Below are positions 15,562-23,131 of a stretch of 23,131 nucleotides of DNA, one piece after another. The stretch covers positions 1-23,131 of the forward strand of contig CAYMSA010000024.1 of assembly GCA_964392965.1 (NCBI GenBank), given 5' to 3'. A program made the position numbers and the translations under genes. The stretch's first letter is position 1, and every line of letters begins with the position of its first letter. A model generated the notes under the pieces. That model was given only the letters and a program-made list of their open reading frames with translations. It did no database searches and was not told the origin of the DNA. Source of the stretch: CAYMSA01 sp964392965 (lineage in GTDB: Bacteria; Actinomycetota; Coriobacteriia; Anaerosomatales; Anaerosomataceae).

Positions 15562-16347
15562 CTAGACCTCCTCCAGAACGATATGCTCCCGTAACACCCT
15601 CAGGGTCCTGCGGAGAAGCCGCGAGACCTGCATCTGTGATATCCCGAGCATCGTGGCGATCTCGGTCTGCGAGAGTCCCTCGAAGAACCGCAGGTAGAGG
15701 ACGTGCTGCTCCTGCGTGTCCAGCGACTTGAGCGCCACCGAGAGCGTCGCCCGATCATCGACGAGCGCCATCAGCGGATCGTCCTCGCCGATGTACTCGA
15801 GGATACTGAAGCCCTCCGTGCCGTCGCTGTTGCGGTCGGTCTCGAGCGAGACGAAGTTGTACGCCTCCGACGTCTCGAACGCCTCGAGGACCTCCTCGGG
15901 CGTGACGTCGAGGTATGCGGCGATCTCAGACACCGTCGGTGAGTGCTGGAGCTGCTGGGTGAGCGCGTCCATCGCCTGGTTCACCTTGAAAGAGAGCTCC
16001 TGCATCCGCCGTGGAACCTTGACGGCCCACCCCTTGTCACGGAAGTGCCGCTTGAGCTCGCCGACGATCGTGGGTGTCGCGTAGGTGGTGAACTCGACCT
16101 CACGGTCGGTATCGAAACGGTCGATGGCCTTGATGAGGCCGATCGTCCCCACCTGGATGAGGTCATCGATGGGTTCACCGCGATTGCGGAAACGGCTCGC
16201 GAGGTACTTCACGAGGTTGAGGTACATCGTGATGAGCTCGTCGCGCGCAGCCTCGTCCCCGGTCTCGCGGTAGCGCGCGAACAGGGCGCGCGTGTGGCCC
16301 TTGTCCCACACAAGCCGCCGCTCTGTGCGCCTCGGCCGTCTAGGCAC
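15562..16347 (-). CDS. SigB/SigF-family RNA polymerase sigma factor
   Basis: The protein has 261 residues from GTG 16347, which overlaps the anti-sigma stop by 8 nt and follows GAGGG. The frame stays open to 16497 but that stretch lies inside the anti-sigma gene. Region 2 reads LITMYLNLVKYLASRFRNRG, DDLIQVGTIGLIKAIDRFD and VEFTTYATPTIVGELKRHFR, the last being typical of the SigF/SigB/SigG group. Region 3 begins VKVPRRMQELSFKVNQAMD. Region 4 ends EIATMLGISQMQVSRLLRRT, the helix-turn-helix for -35 recognition. Such factors control general stress or developmental genes and are held by RsbW/SpoIIAB-type antagonists, as encoded just upstream. Region 1.1 is absent, as expected for this group. No anti-anti-sigma gene is visible in the window. 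Confidence 0.94.
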   Translation of the reverse strand: MPRRPRRTERRLVWDKGHTRALFARYRETGDEAARDELITMYLNLVKYLASRFRNRGEPIDDLIQVGTIGLIKAIDRFDTDREVEFTTYATPTIVGELKRHFRDKGWAVKVPRRMQELSFKVNQAMDALTQQLQHSPTVSEIAAYLDVTPEEVLEAFETSEAYNFVSLETDRNSDGTEGFSILEYIGEDDPLMALVDDRATLSVALKSLDTQEQHVLYLRFFEGLSQTEIATMLGISQMQVSRLLRRTLRVLREHIVLEEV

Positions 16348-16744
16348 CGAGACCCTCGCGATCAGCGGCCACGAAGTGCACGAGGCGCAACGATCCGCCG
16401 GTTTCCGTCTGCTCGATGGAGAACTCATCGCACACGGAGCGGAGGATGAACTCGGCATACCCTTCCGAGGCGGCCCGATGGGCCTTCGCGTCGTCACATT
16501 CGCGCAGCGGCCCGACGTCGATGACGAGCGCGCCGTCCGTCAGACTGAACGTGAAGTCGATGCTCTCATCCGGCGCGATGCAGTCACTGGCGAAGACGAA
16601 CGCCTCTTCTGCAGCCATCCGCACGTCGTCCACCTCGTCGTAGGTCATGCCAGCGAGAATGGCGAGTTGGGCCGCCGTCATGCGGACGGTCTTGGCGTAG
16701 GCGCCGGTGCCCGGCACGGTCAGCACGACACGATCTGGTTCCAT
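16340..16744 (-). CDS. RsbW-like anti-sigma factor with degenerate ATP-binding motifs
   Basis: The protein has 134 residues from ATG 16744, chosen because AGGAGG lies just upstream; the longer ATG at 16774 lacks such a site. Size, position directly upstream of a SigB/SigF gene, and the pattern VPGTGAYAKTVRMTAAQLAIL...YDEVDDVRMAAEEAFVFASD match the HATPase_c_2 (RsbW/SpoIIAB) family. The N-box, normally EAxxNAxxH, reads EAFVFASDC here (47-55), so the Mg/ATP-binding Asn is missing. The G1 DxGxG box reads DVGPL, and the GxGLxL box reads SEGYAEFIL. These changes suggest that it may bind the sigma factor without ATP or kinase activity. It would normally respond to an anti-anti-sigma protein encoded elsewhere. 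The family call is good; loss of kinase activity is inferred. Confidence 0.82.
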   Translation of the reverse strand: MEPDRVVLTVPGTGAYAKTVRMTAAQLAILAGMTYDEVDDVRMAAEEAFVFASDCIAPDESIDFTFSLTDGALVIDVGPLRECDDAKAHRAASEGYAEFILRSVCDEFSIEQTETGGSLRLVHFVAADREGLGA

Positions 16745-16774
16745 GCATCCTCCTGCGAACTGACTCACCGGCAT

Positions 16775-17149
16775 CTATCGTTTCCGCACACTACGTGCGA
16801 CCTTCGCGATGCTCTGCGCCGCCGAGTTGACCGGCGAGCGTACGAACTCACCCACTGACGAGACGGTCTCGCCCACGTCCTCGAATCGCGAGACGATCCC
16901 GTCGATGCGCAGGATCTCAGCATTCACCGCATCGACCGTCACGTCTACCTTCTCGAGCAGCGGCACTGCGCGTTCGCGAACGACTTCGATGGCCTGCCGC
17001 GCCTCGACGAGCGTCTTCTGGGCCTCGGAGAGCATCCCGTCAACGCGGCGAAGCGTGAGAACCGCGGTCCTCACGAGGTAGACGCCTGCGATGACCAGCA
17101 CGATCGCCACCACAAGCAGCACGATGCCGAGGATCTCCGCGCTGTCCAC
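16775..17149 (-). CDS. DUF948-like single-pass membrane protein
   Basis: The protein has 124 residues from GTG 17149, selected because GAGGGGAGC lies 5 nt upstream; an in-frame GTG at 17176 precedes that site. A single hydrophobic helix (about 6-27, LGIVLLVVAIVLVIAGVYLV) is followed by a long helical, heptad-like region (RVDGMLSEAQKTLVEARQAIEVVRE...VTVDAVNAEILRIDGIVSRF), probably a coiled coil. This architecture matches DUF948 (YtxG-like) proteins of Gram-positive bacteria, some of which are SigB-dependent general stress proteins. Placement at the head of the anti-sigma/sigma genes fits that. The molecular function is unknown. The C-terminus is basic (ARSVRKR). Confidence 0.82.
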   Translation of the reverse strand: MDSAEILGIVLLVVAIVLVIAGVYLVRTAVLTLRRVDGMLSEAQKTLVEARQAIEVVRERAVPLLEKVDVTVDAVNAEILRIDGIVSRFEDVGETVSSVGEFVRSPVNSAAQSIAKVARSVRKR

Positions 17150-17178
17150 TATCGCTCCCCTCTTCGGCGGCCGCACTC

Positions 17179-17187
17179 AGTGTAGCA
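17179..17187 (-). promoter_or_regulatory. Extended -10 promoter element before the DUF948/anti-sigma/sigma genes
   Basis: On the minus strand TGCTACACT fits an extended -10 box (TGnTAnnnT). It lies 30 nt upstream of the GTG at 17149, in the 60-nt gap after rarA. No convincing -35 is visible, which is acceptable for extended -10 promoters. The hexamer TACACT is also found ahead of hisS. Confidence 0.45.
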
Positions 17188-17209
17188 AAGGGCGCGGAGT
17201 CCGACGGTG

Positions 17210-18577
17210 TCAATCCGCGGATTCTCGCCGCTTACGGACTTCTGACGACAGCTCGTCCGGCGTGACCCGCGGGGCGGCGTCGTGCACGCCTTCCAGGCGC
17301 ACATAGCGCGTACCGACGAGCCCATCGGGGAGGTACTGCTGCTCGACCCGGGCACCCGGATAGTCATGCGGGTAGCGATAGGGCGGATAGGCGTCCGAGC
17401 CGGGGCGATGCCGGTCACGCAGATGGTCCGGGACGACGCGTGCGGCACCGTCACGGACGTCGGCGAGTGCGCGGTCGATCGCCCTGTAGGCGGCGTTGCA
17501 CTTGGGTGCCATGGCGAGATGGATCGCAACGTGCGCGAGGATGATGCGGGCCTCGGGCCACCCCACGGACTCGGCGGCCTTGAATGCGGCGTGAGCCATG
17601 AGGAGCGACTGCGGGTCGGCCGGGCCGATGTCCTCCGATGCGAAGATCATCATGCGCCGGGCGATGAACTTGGGGTCCTCACCCCCGTGCACCATGCGGG
17701 CGAGCCAGTACACGGTCGCATCCGGATCGCTGCCCCGCATGGACTTGATGAACGCCGAGATCACATCGAAGTGCGTATCGCCGCCCTTGTCGTACGGAAG
17801 CGCGCGGGTAGCGCTCGCCCGATCGACGTCGGTCACGGTGACACGGGGCCGAACAGCGGACCCGGCCGCACCGGGGGTCCCGTCCTCCCCCGCCATCGGG
17901 GCCGCGAGCTGCGCGGCGAGCTCGAGTGTCGTGAGCGCGATGCGCGCGTCGCCGCCGGCGAGCGTGATGATGCGCTCGATGGCGGCATCATCCGCCTCGA
18001 CGCGTCCGCCCAACCCGCGCGCGGCGTCGACAAGCGCCCGAGCGAGGATCACTCGGATGGCGTCATCGGCCAGTGCGCGGAACTCGACGATACGCGAGCG
18101 GCTGATGAGCGGGGCATTCACCTCGAAGAAGGGGTTCTCGGTGGTCGCACCTATGAGCACGATGAGCCGGTCTTCCACGGCATGCAGGAGCGCGTCCTGC
18201 TGGGACTTGCTGAACCGGTGGATCTCGTCGATGAAGAGCACCGTGCGCTGGCCGCTCAGCTTCAGGCGCTCGCGCGCCTGATCGATCACGGCCCGGACGT
18301 CCTTCACGCCGGCCGAGACCGCCGAGAGCTCGACGACGTACGCGCGCGTCATGCGCGCGATGATCCGGGCGAGCGTGGTCTTGCCCGTCCCGGCGGGCCC
18401 GTACAGGATGAGTGATGAGAGCGCATCGAGCTCGATCGCGGTGCGCAGAAGTGTTCCGGGACCGACCGCGTCCTCCTGGCCGACGAACTCATCGAGGGTC
18501 GTGGGACGCATCCGCGCAGCAAGCGGCGCCTGCCGGTCCAGCCGGTCCTCGGCCTCCTCGTCGAAAAGGTCACGCAT
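17210..18577 (-). CDS. rarA: Replication-associated recombination protein A (RarA/MgsA AAA+ ATPase)
   Basis: The 455-residue protein starts at ATG 18577 (MRDLFDEEAED), one base after the lipoprotein stop; the 464-residue version enters the upstream gene. The AAA+ motifs are RMRPTTLDEFVGQE (clamp-loader-like box), Walker A GPAGTGKTT (60-68), Walker B VLFIDEIHRF (113-122), sensor 1 GATTENPFFEVN (143-154), and SRSRIVEFRAL with the arginine finger region. The C-terminal tetramerisation part includes YDKGGDTHFDVISAFIKSMRGSDPDA, ARMVHGGEDPKFIARRMMIFASEDIG and YRYPHDYPGARVEQQYLPD, which are diagnostic of RarA. It acts at stalled replication forks and interacts with SSB and the clamp loader in other bacteria. 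In B. subtilis rarA also lies near aspS. Confidence 0.96.
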   Translation of the reverse strand: MRDLFDEEAEDRLDRQAPLAARMRPTTLDEFVGQEDAVGPGTLLRTAIELDALSSLILYGPAGTGKTTLARIIARMTRAYVVELSAVSAGVKDVRAVIDQARERLKLSGQRTVLFIDEIHRFSKSQQDALLHAVEDRLIVLIGATTENPFFEVNAPLISRSRIVEFRALADDAIRVILARALVDAARGLGGRVEADDAAIERIITLAGGDARIALTTLELAAQLAAPMAGEDGTPGAAGSAVRPRVTVTDVDRASATRALPYDKGGDTHFDVISAFIKSMRGSDPDATVYWLARMVHGGEDPKFIARRMMIFASEDIGPADPQSLLMAHAAFKAAESVGWPEARIILAHVAIHLAMAPKCNAAYRAIDRALADVRDGAARVVPDHLRDRHRPGSDAYPPYRYPHDYPGARVEQQYLPDGLVGTRYVRLEGVHDAAPRVTPDELSSEVRKRRESAD

Positions 18578-18578
18578 G

Positions 18579-19115
18579 TCAGTTCGACACGCGCTCGACC
18601 TCACGCCCGAGGATGCCGCGCTCGACGTACCCCTTCCAGCGCCAGGTCATGAAGCCGCCCCGATCGACGACGACGACGTACGGCGTGCTCGAGATACCCA
18701 GCTCGCTCGCGTACATGACCGAGGCGGTCCTGGTGGCACGATCGGTCGCGCCCACATCGTAGGTGATGAGGTCGACCAGACCGCGATAGTCGTCCGCGAC
18801 GGCATCGACCTCGACGCGCGTGTCACGCGTGACGTCCTGGCCGGAGTCGTAGAAGAAGATCACCATCGGGCGGCCCTGATCGAGCCGGTCCTGAATGGTG
18901 GCGGGTGTCACAGTCTCTTCGAACGCGGGAAAGAGCACCGGCGCGAGATCGTCATCGTTGGCCGAGCGATCGACGATCGGCTCCTCGGCAGGCGCAGCCG
19001 AAGCGGCAGGCGGCGTGACGACGGGATCCGTATCGGCGGTCTTATCGGCACCCGAGCAACCGGCCAGGCCAAGCGCGAGTGCCACAACCACGAGCAGTGC
19101 GACTGCGTTACGCAT
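18579..19115 (-). CDS. Lipoprotein with thioredoxin-like fold lacking the CxxC motif
   Basis: The protein has 178 residues. The signal peptide ends in the lipobox LGLAGC with Cys20, so the protein should be lipidated and face outward. A low-complexity linker (about 21-60) leads to a thioredoxin-like domain: GRPMVIFFYDSGQDVTRDTR (81-100) is the beta-strand and active-site helix, and GISSTPYVVVVDRGG holds the cis-proline loop. The CxxC expected after FFYD reads SGQD, so it cannot do dithiol chemistry. Instead it may be a structural or binding domain. The ATG at 19115 has GGAGGAA 6 nt upstream. It is separated from rarA by one base, suggesting co-transcription, although a shared function is unlikely. 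Confidence 0.82.
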   Translation of the reverse strand: MRNAVALLVVVALALGLAGCSGADKTADTDPVVTPPAASAAPAEEPIVDRSANDDDLAPVLFPAFEETVTPATIQDRLDQGRPMVIFFYDSGQDVTRDTRVEVDAVADDYRGLVDLITYDVGATDRATRTASVMYASELGISSTPYVVVVDRGGFMTWRWKGYVERGILGREVERVSN

Positions 19116-19405
19116 CTGGTTCCTCCACTGGCGTCAAAAGACGACCCTCGCCCTGCGTGGCCGGCCGGGTGAACCTGCCGCAGCAGGTGGGTGCCCGCAC
19201 TACGGGTTCACGCTTCCCCCGGAGGGGATACCACTCGCCCGTACGATCTAGGGCTCCCGATCAAGAAGTGTTGGCTCAACCACTGACACCGGCAACACGC
19301 AAGGCAAGGCACGTTCATCCTACCACCCGGCACACCGGGCGTCATCACATGCTCAGTATCGGCTCGTGCGTGCCGTCACTGGAGAGTTTCGCTTCATGCG
19401 GTAGG
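19116..19405 (-). other. 290-nt intergenic region after aspS with nested hairpins; possible structured RNA
   Basis: I see no credible reading frame in this gap. It contains a hairpin 67 nt past the aspS stop (19326-19339) and a compact cluster of complementary segments at 19169-19228. On the minus strand this cluster has an outer pairing GTGAACC/GGTTCAC (19205-19211 with 19169-19175), ACCTGC/GCAGGT closing a UGCG tetraloop (19173-19188), CCCG/CGGG (19194-19206) and TCCCC/GGGGA closing UCCG (19215-19228). The outer pairing and the ACCTGC stem share bases, so they are alternatives or partly exclusive. It could be a leader of the lipoprotein-rarA transcript. It could also be a 6S RNA, since B. 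subtilis bsrB lies just after aspS. That identity rests on position and is not shown by sequence. Confidence 0.35.
19326..19339 (-). terminator. Hairpin downstream of aspS, weak terminator candidate
   Basis: CCCGG and CCGGG pair across a 4-nt loop (TGTG on the minus strand), 67 nt after the aspS stop. There is no following T-run, so if it ends transcription it does so inefficiently or with Rho. Confidence 0.3.
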
Positions 19406-21175
<1,770 letters not shown>

Positions 21176-21234
21176 CTGTCTCCTCCTAGCCGGTGTCGGA
21201 TGCCCGCCGTCGGGCGTCCGTACGAACATCGTCC

Positions 21235-22506
21235 TCAGCCGAGCGCCACCCGAACCGCGTGAGCGGCGGTGACGAGCGGCACGCGCGTCTCCTGCTTCGT
21301 GCTCATGTCCCGGAGCGTGATGTCGCCGGATGCGAGCTCGTCGGGCCCGACGACCGCGACAAGCCGGGCGCCGAGCCGGTCCGCCTGCTTGAACTGCGAC
21401 TTCAGGCTGCGCGCCTGGTGGTCGAGCTCGGTCGCCACACCCGCGTCCCGGAGCGCCTGCGCGAGCGCGAACGCCGCGCCGGTCACGCTATCGTCGACCC
21501 GGGCCACGTAGACCTCGGCTCTCGGCAGCGCGGGAACCGTGACGCCCGCGGCCTCAAGCGCAAGCAGCGTGCGCTCGAAGCCGAGCGCGAAGCCGAGCCC
21601 GGGCGTGGACGGACCGCCGTACTCCTGCATGAGCCGGTCGTAGCGCCCGCCGCCGCCGATGGCGTTCTGCGAACCGAGGCCGGCATCCACCTGGATCTCG
21701 AAGACCGTACGCGTGTAGTAGTCGAGACCGCGCACGAGTGAGGAGTCCTCAACGTACGGGATGCCGAGCTCATCAAGATGCGCCTTGACCGCGGCGTAGT
21801 GCGCGGCGCACGCCTCGCAGAGACGGTCGCGCAGGATGGGCGCCTCGGCCATGATCTTCCGGCACCCGGGATTCTTGCAGTCGAACGCACGCAGCGGGTT
21901 CGTGTCGGCGCGACGTCGGCACTCCTCGCAGAGGCCGTCCGCATGGTCGCCGATGAACGCCGCGACCTCGTCACGATAGGCGGGGCGGCAGTGCTCATCG
22001 CCCATCGTGTTCAACAGTATGCGCATGCTCTCGCGCGGCAGACCCAGCGTCTCGTAATAGCGCACGAGCAGTGCGATGACCTCGGCATCGGCTGTGGGTT
22101 CCGCTGCGCCCAGAAGCTCCACGCCGATCTGCCAGAACTGACGCATGCGGCCCTTCTGTGGCCGCTCGTAGCGGAACATGGGCCCCGCGTAGTAGAGCTT
22201 CGCCTGCGCGCCGTTGGCCGTGAGCGTGTGCTCGAGCGTCGATCGCACGACGCTCGCGGTCCCCTCGGGGCGCAGCGTGATCGAGCGGCCGCCCTTGTCC
22301 TCGAACGTGTACATCTCCTTGGAGACGATGTCGGTGGCCTCACCGATGCCCCGGGTGAAGACCTCGGTGTGCTCGAAGATCGGTGTGTAGATGGGTTCGT
22401 AGCCGTAGCGGGCAAAGAGCTCCTGGGCGGTGCGCTGCAGGTGCTCCCAGGCGCGAGCCACGTCGGGCAGCATGTCTGCGGTGCCTTTGGGTGCGCGTGC
22501 GTTCAC
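21235..22506 (-). CDS. hisS: Histidine-tRNA ligase
   Basis: The 423-residue protein has the usual bacterial HisRS length. Motif 1 lies in the opening APKGTADMLPD and PIFEHTEVFTRGIGEATDIV. Motif 2 is MFRYERPQKGRMRQFWQIGVE. The His-A box LVRGLDYYTRTVFE and the HisB GGGGRYDRL define histidine recognition, and motif 3 is PGLGFALGFERTLLAL. A cysteine-containing middle segment (CEECRRRADTNPLRAFDCKN) is common in HisRS of this type. The C-terminal anticodon-binding domain ends VTAAHAVRVALG. The GTG start at 22506 has GGAAGG about 10 nt upstream. A TACACT -10-like box lies 38 nt upstream (22544-22549), so transcription of hisS-aspS may begin here. I see no T-box in the 101-nt leader. Confidence 0.97.
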   Translation of the reverse strand: MNARAPKGTADMLPDVARAWEHLQRTAQELFARYGYEPIYTPIFEHTEVFTRGIGEATDIVSKEMYTFEDKGGRSITLRPEGTASVVRSTLEHTLTANGAQAKLYYAGPMFRYERPQKGRMRQFWQIGVELLGAAEPTADAEVIALLVRYYETLGLPRESMRILLNTMGDEHCRPAYRDEVAAFIGDHADGLCEECRRRADTNPLRAFDCKNPGCRKIMAEAPILRDRLCEACAAHYAAVKAHLDELGIPYVEDSSLVRGLDYYTRTVFEIQVDAGLGSQNAIGGGGRYDRLMQEYGGPSTPGLGFALGFERTLLALEAAGVTVPALPRAEVYVARVDDSVTGAAFALAQALRDAGVATELDHQARSLKSQFKQADRLGARLVAVVGPDELASGDITLRDMSTKQETRVPLVTAAHAVRVALG

Positions 22507-22543
22507 GCTTCATGACCTTCCGGTAGCGGTTCTCGGAGGGTCT

Positions 22544-22549
22544 AGTGTA
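22544..22549 (-). promoter_or_regulatory. TACACT -10-like element upstream of hisS
   Basis: On the minus strand TACACT lies 38 nt before the hisS GTG, in the only gap between hisS and the preceding gene. The hexamer matches TAnnnT, but the -35 region (around CTCACC) is poor. It is offered as the likeliest hisS-aspS promoter. Confidence 0.35.
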
Positions 22550-22578
22550 CCGGATGCGGGCAACCGGGTGAGCGGGTT

Positions 22579-22600
22579 CGTCTCAGCGCGTCTTGAGACG
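22579..22600 (-). terminator. Inverted repeat after the DUF4367-like gene, possible terminator
   Basis: CGTCTCA and TGAGACG form a perfect 7-bp stem around an 8-nt loop, beginning 8 nt past the stop codon of the gene at 22608. There is no T-run, so termination would be Rho-assisted or weak. It separates that gene from hisS. Confidence 0.4.
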
Positions 22601-22607
22601 TCAGCCT

Positions 22608-23131
22608 CTATTCCATCGACTCTGCGATCGCAACCAGAGCGTCTACCGGCTGAGTGTCGGAACTCAAGAAGTACGTGATGCCGTCTGCATACCACATCAC
22701 GACCGAGGGAAGCTCATAGGTCGTACCCTTCAGTGAACCGCCTTCGAAATACTGCACTCCCGCCGGGCACACACACGTCTCATGACCGTTGATCTCCACC
22801 ACTTCACCCGGATGAGCTCTTCCGTCCGTGAAGACGACCCCGTCGGCCTCCTCGGCAGCCAGAAGCGCCTTGTAGTCCGGCACCGCCGCGTTCTCATCCA
22901 ACGGACCGGCGAGCATGACGATGCCGGACTCGAACTGCATGCCCACACCGGCTGTCGCCTCCGAGCCCTTGATGATGACCACCTCTGAGACGCTGCCGGT
23001 CACCGAGTCTGCGGGGAACACGATGCGCGCGTCCGCCAGCTCCTGTGCCTCGGCGAGCGAGACCCGCTCACCTTGTGGAAGTATCGAGTCGCTGCTGCGT
23101 ATGAAGGCGGCCGTGGATGAGCTTTCCGTTG
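22608..23131 (-). CDS. DUF4367-like protein, C-terminal part (N-terminus beyond window)
   Basis: The frame is open from the right edge to TAG at 22608-22610, giving about 174 visible residues. An internal GTG at 23021 is not the start, because conserved-looking sequence continues upstream (RSSDSILPQGERVSLAEAQE). The segment VSLAEAQELADARIVFPADS resembles the typical opening of DUF4367 domains. The ending (VVMWYADGITYFLSSDTQPV, then ALVAIAESM) matches their closing pattern, in which a predicted extracytoplasmic beta domain ends with the phrase eeLlkIAeS. Such domains often follow a membrane helix and an anti-sigma-like or zinc-finger N-terminus, which would lie off the edge here. The closely spaced Cys-x-Cys (GHETCVCPAG) is notable. 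The function is unknown. Confidence 0.7.
   Translation of the reverse strand, partial: TESSSTAAFIRSSDSILPQGERVSLAEAQELADARIVFPADSVTGSVSEVVIIKGSEATAGVGMQFESGIVMLAGPLDENAAVPDYKALLAAEEADGVVFTDGRAHPGEVVEINGHETCVCPAGVQYFEGGSLKGTTYELPSVVMWYADGITYFLSSDTQPVDALVAIAESME

Noticed and set aside
19169..19228. Cobalamin riboswitch or SRP RNA
   Set aside because: A GGGGGAAGCGTGAA stretch recalls a cobalamin element, but the conserved GCCACTG core is absent, as is the SRP GGAA-loop hairpin sequence.
22507..22607. T-box leader upstream of hisS
   Set aside because: The 101-nt gap is too short for a standard T-box and has no AGGGTGGNACCGCG motif.

Overview
The window is a high-G+C bacterial chromosome segment in which every convincing gene lies on the minus strand, so transcription runs from the right edge to the left. 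The mix of genes suggests an environmental, didermless actinobacterium of the Coriobacteriia type (OPB41/Anaerosomatales-like). The supporting points are the order alaS-ruvX-mltG, an aroE next to type IV pilus ATPases, a Ras-like GTPase/roadblock/DUF4388 set, a SigB/SigF-type sigma factor with its antagonist, and frequent GTG starts. This assignment is inference from gene content, not from a marker comparison.

Right end (23131-18577, in transcription order). A partial DUF4367-like protein runs off the edge. It is followed by hisS and aspS, then a 290-nt intergenic region rich in hairpins, then a lipoprotein with a thioredoxin-like fold that lacks CxxC. The rarA ATPase gene follows one base later. 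The AspRS carries the His and Gly residues of non-discriminating enzymes, implying that Asn-tRNA is made by transamidation.

Middle (17209-11290). A short intergenic region with an extended -10 element precedes a DUF948 membrane protein, a degenerate RsbW-like anti-sigma factor, an overlapping SigB/SigF-family sigma factor and an AI-2E/PerM-type transporter. Then come alaS and ruvX. Most of these genes overlap or abut (GTGA, ATGA, 0-4 nt gaps), so they are probably one transcript and translationally coupled.

Left-middle (11293-6314). mltG is followed by an ABC-2 ATPase/permease pair, a membrane-anchored TPR-like protein ending in a natural histidine cluster, a YqeG-type HAD phosphatase that appears to use a CTG start, and aroE.

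Left end (6314-1). This is the most interesting region. Two PilB/GspE-type assembly ATPases bracket four genes: a roadblock/LC7 protein, a large DUF4388 protein with a long acidic linker, a Ras-like GTPase, and a proline-rich single-pass membrane protein. The DUF4388 protein carries two 24-residue Arg-x-Gly...Gln motifs like those by which MshEN domains bind c-di-GMP, whereas the corresponding motifs in both ATPases are eroded. I infer a type IV pilus control module, analogous to MglA/MglB, that couples a small GTPase and possibly c-di-GMP to pilus motor choice or localisation.

I see no tRNA, rRNA, CRISPR array, insertion sequence or prophage gene. No gene-free stretch exceeds 300 nt.
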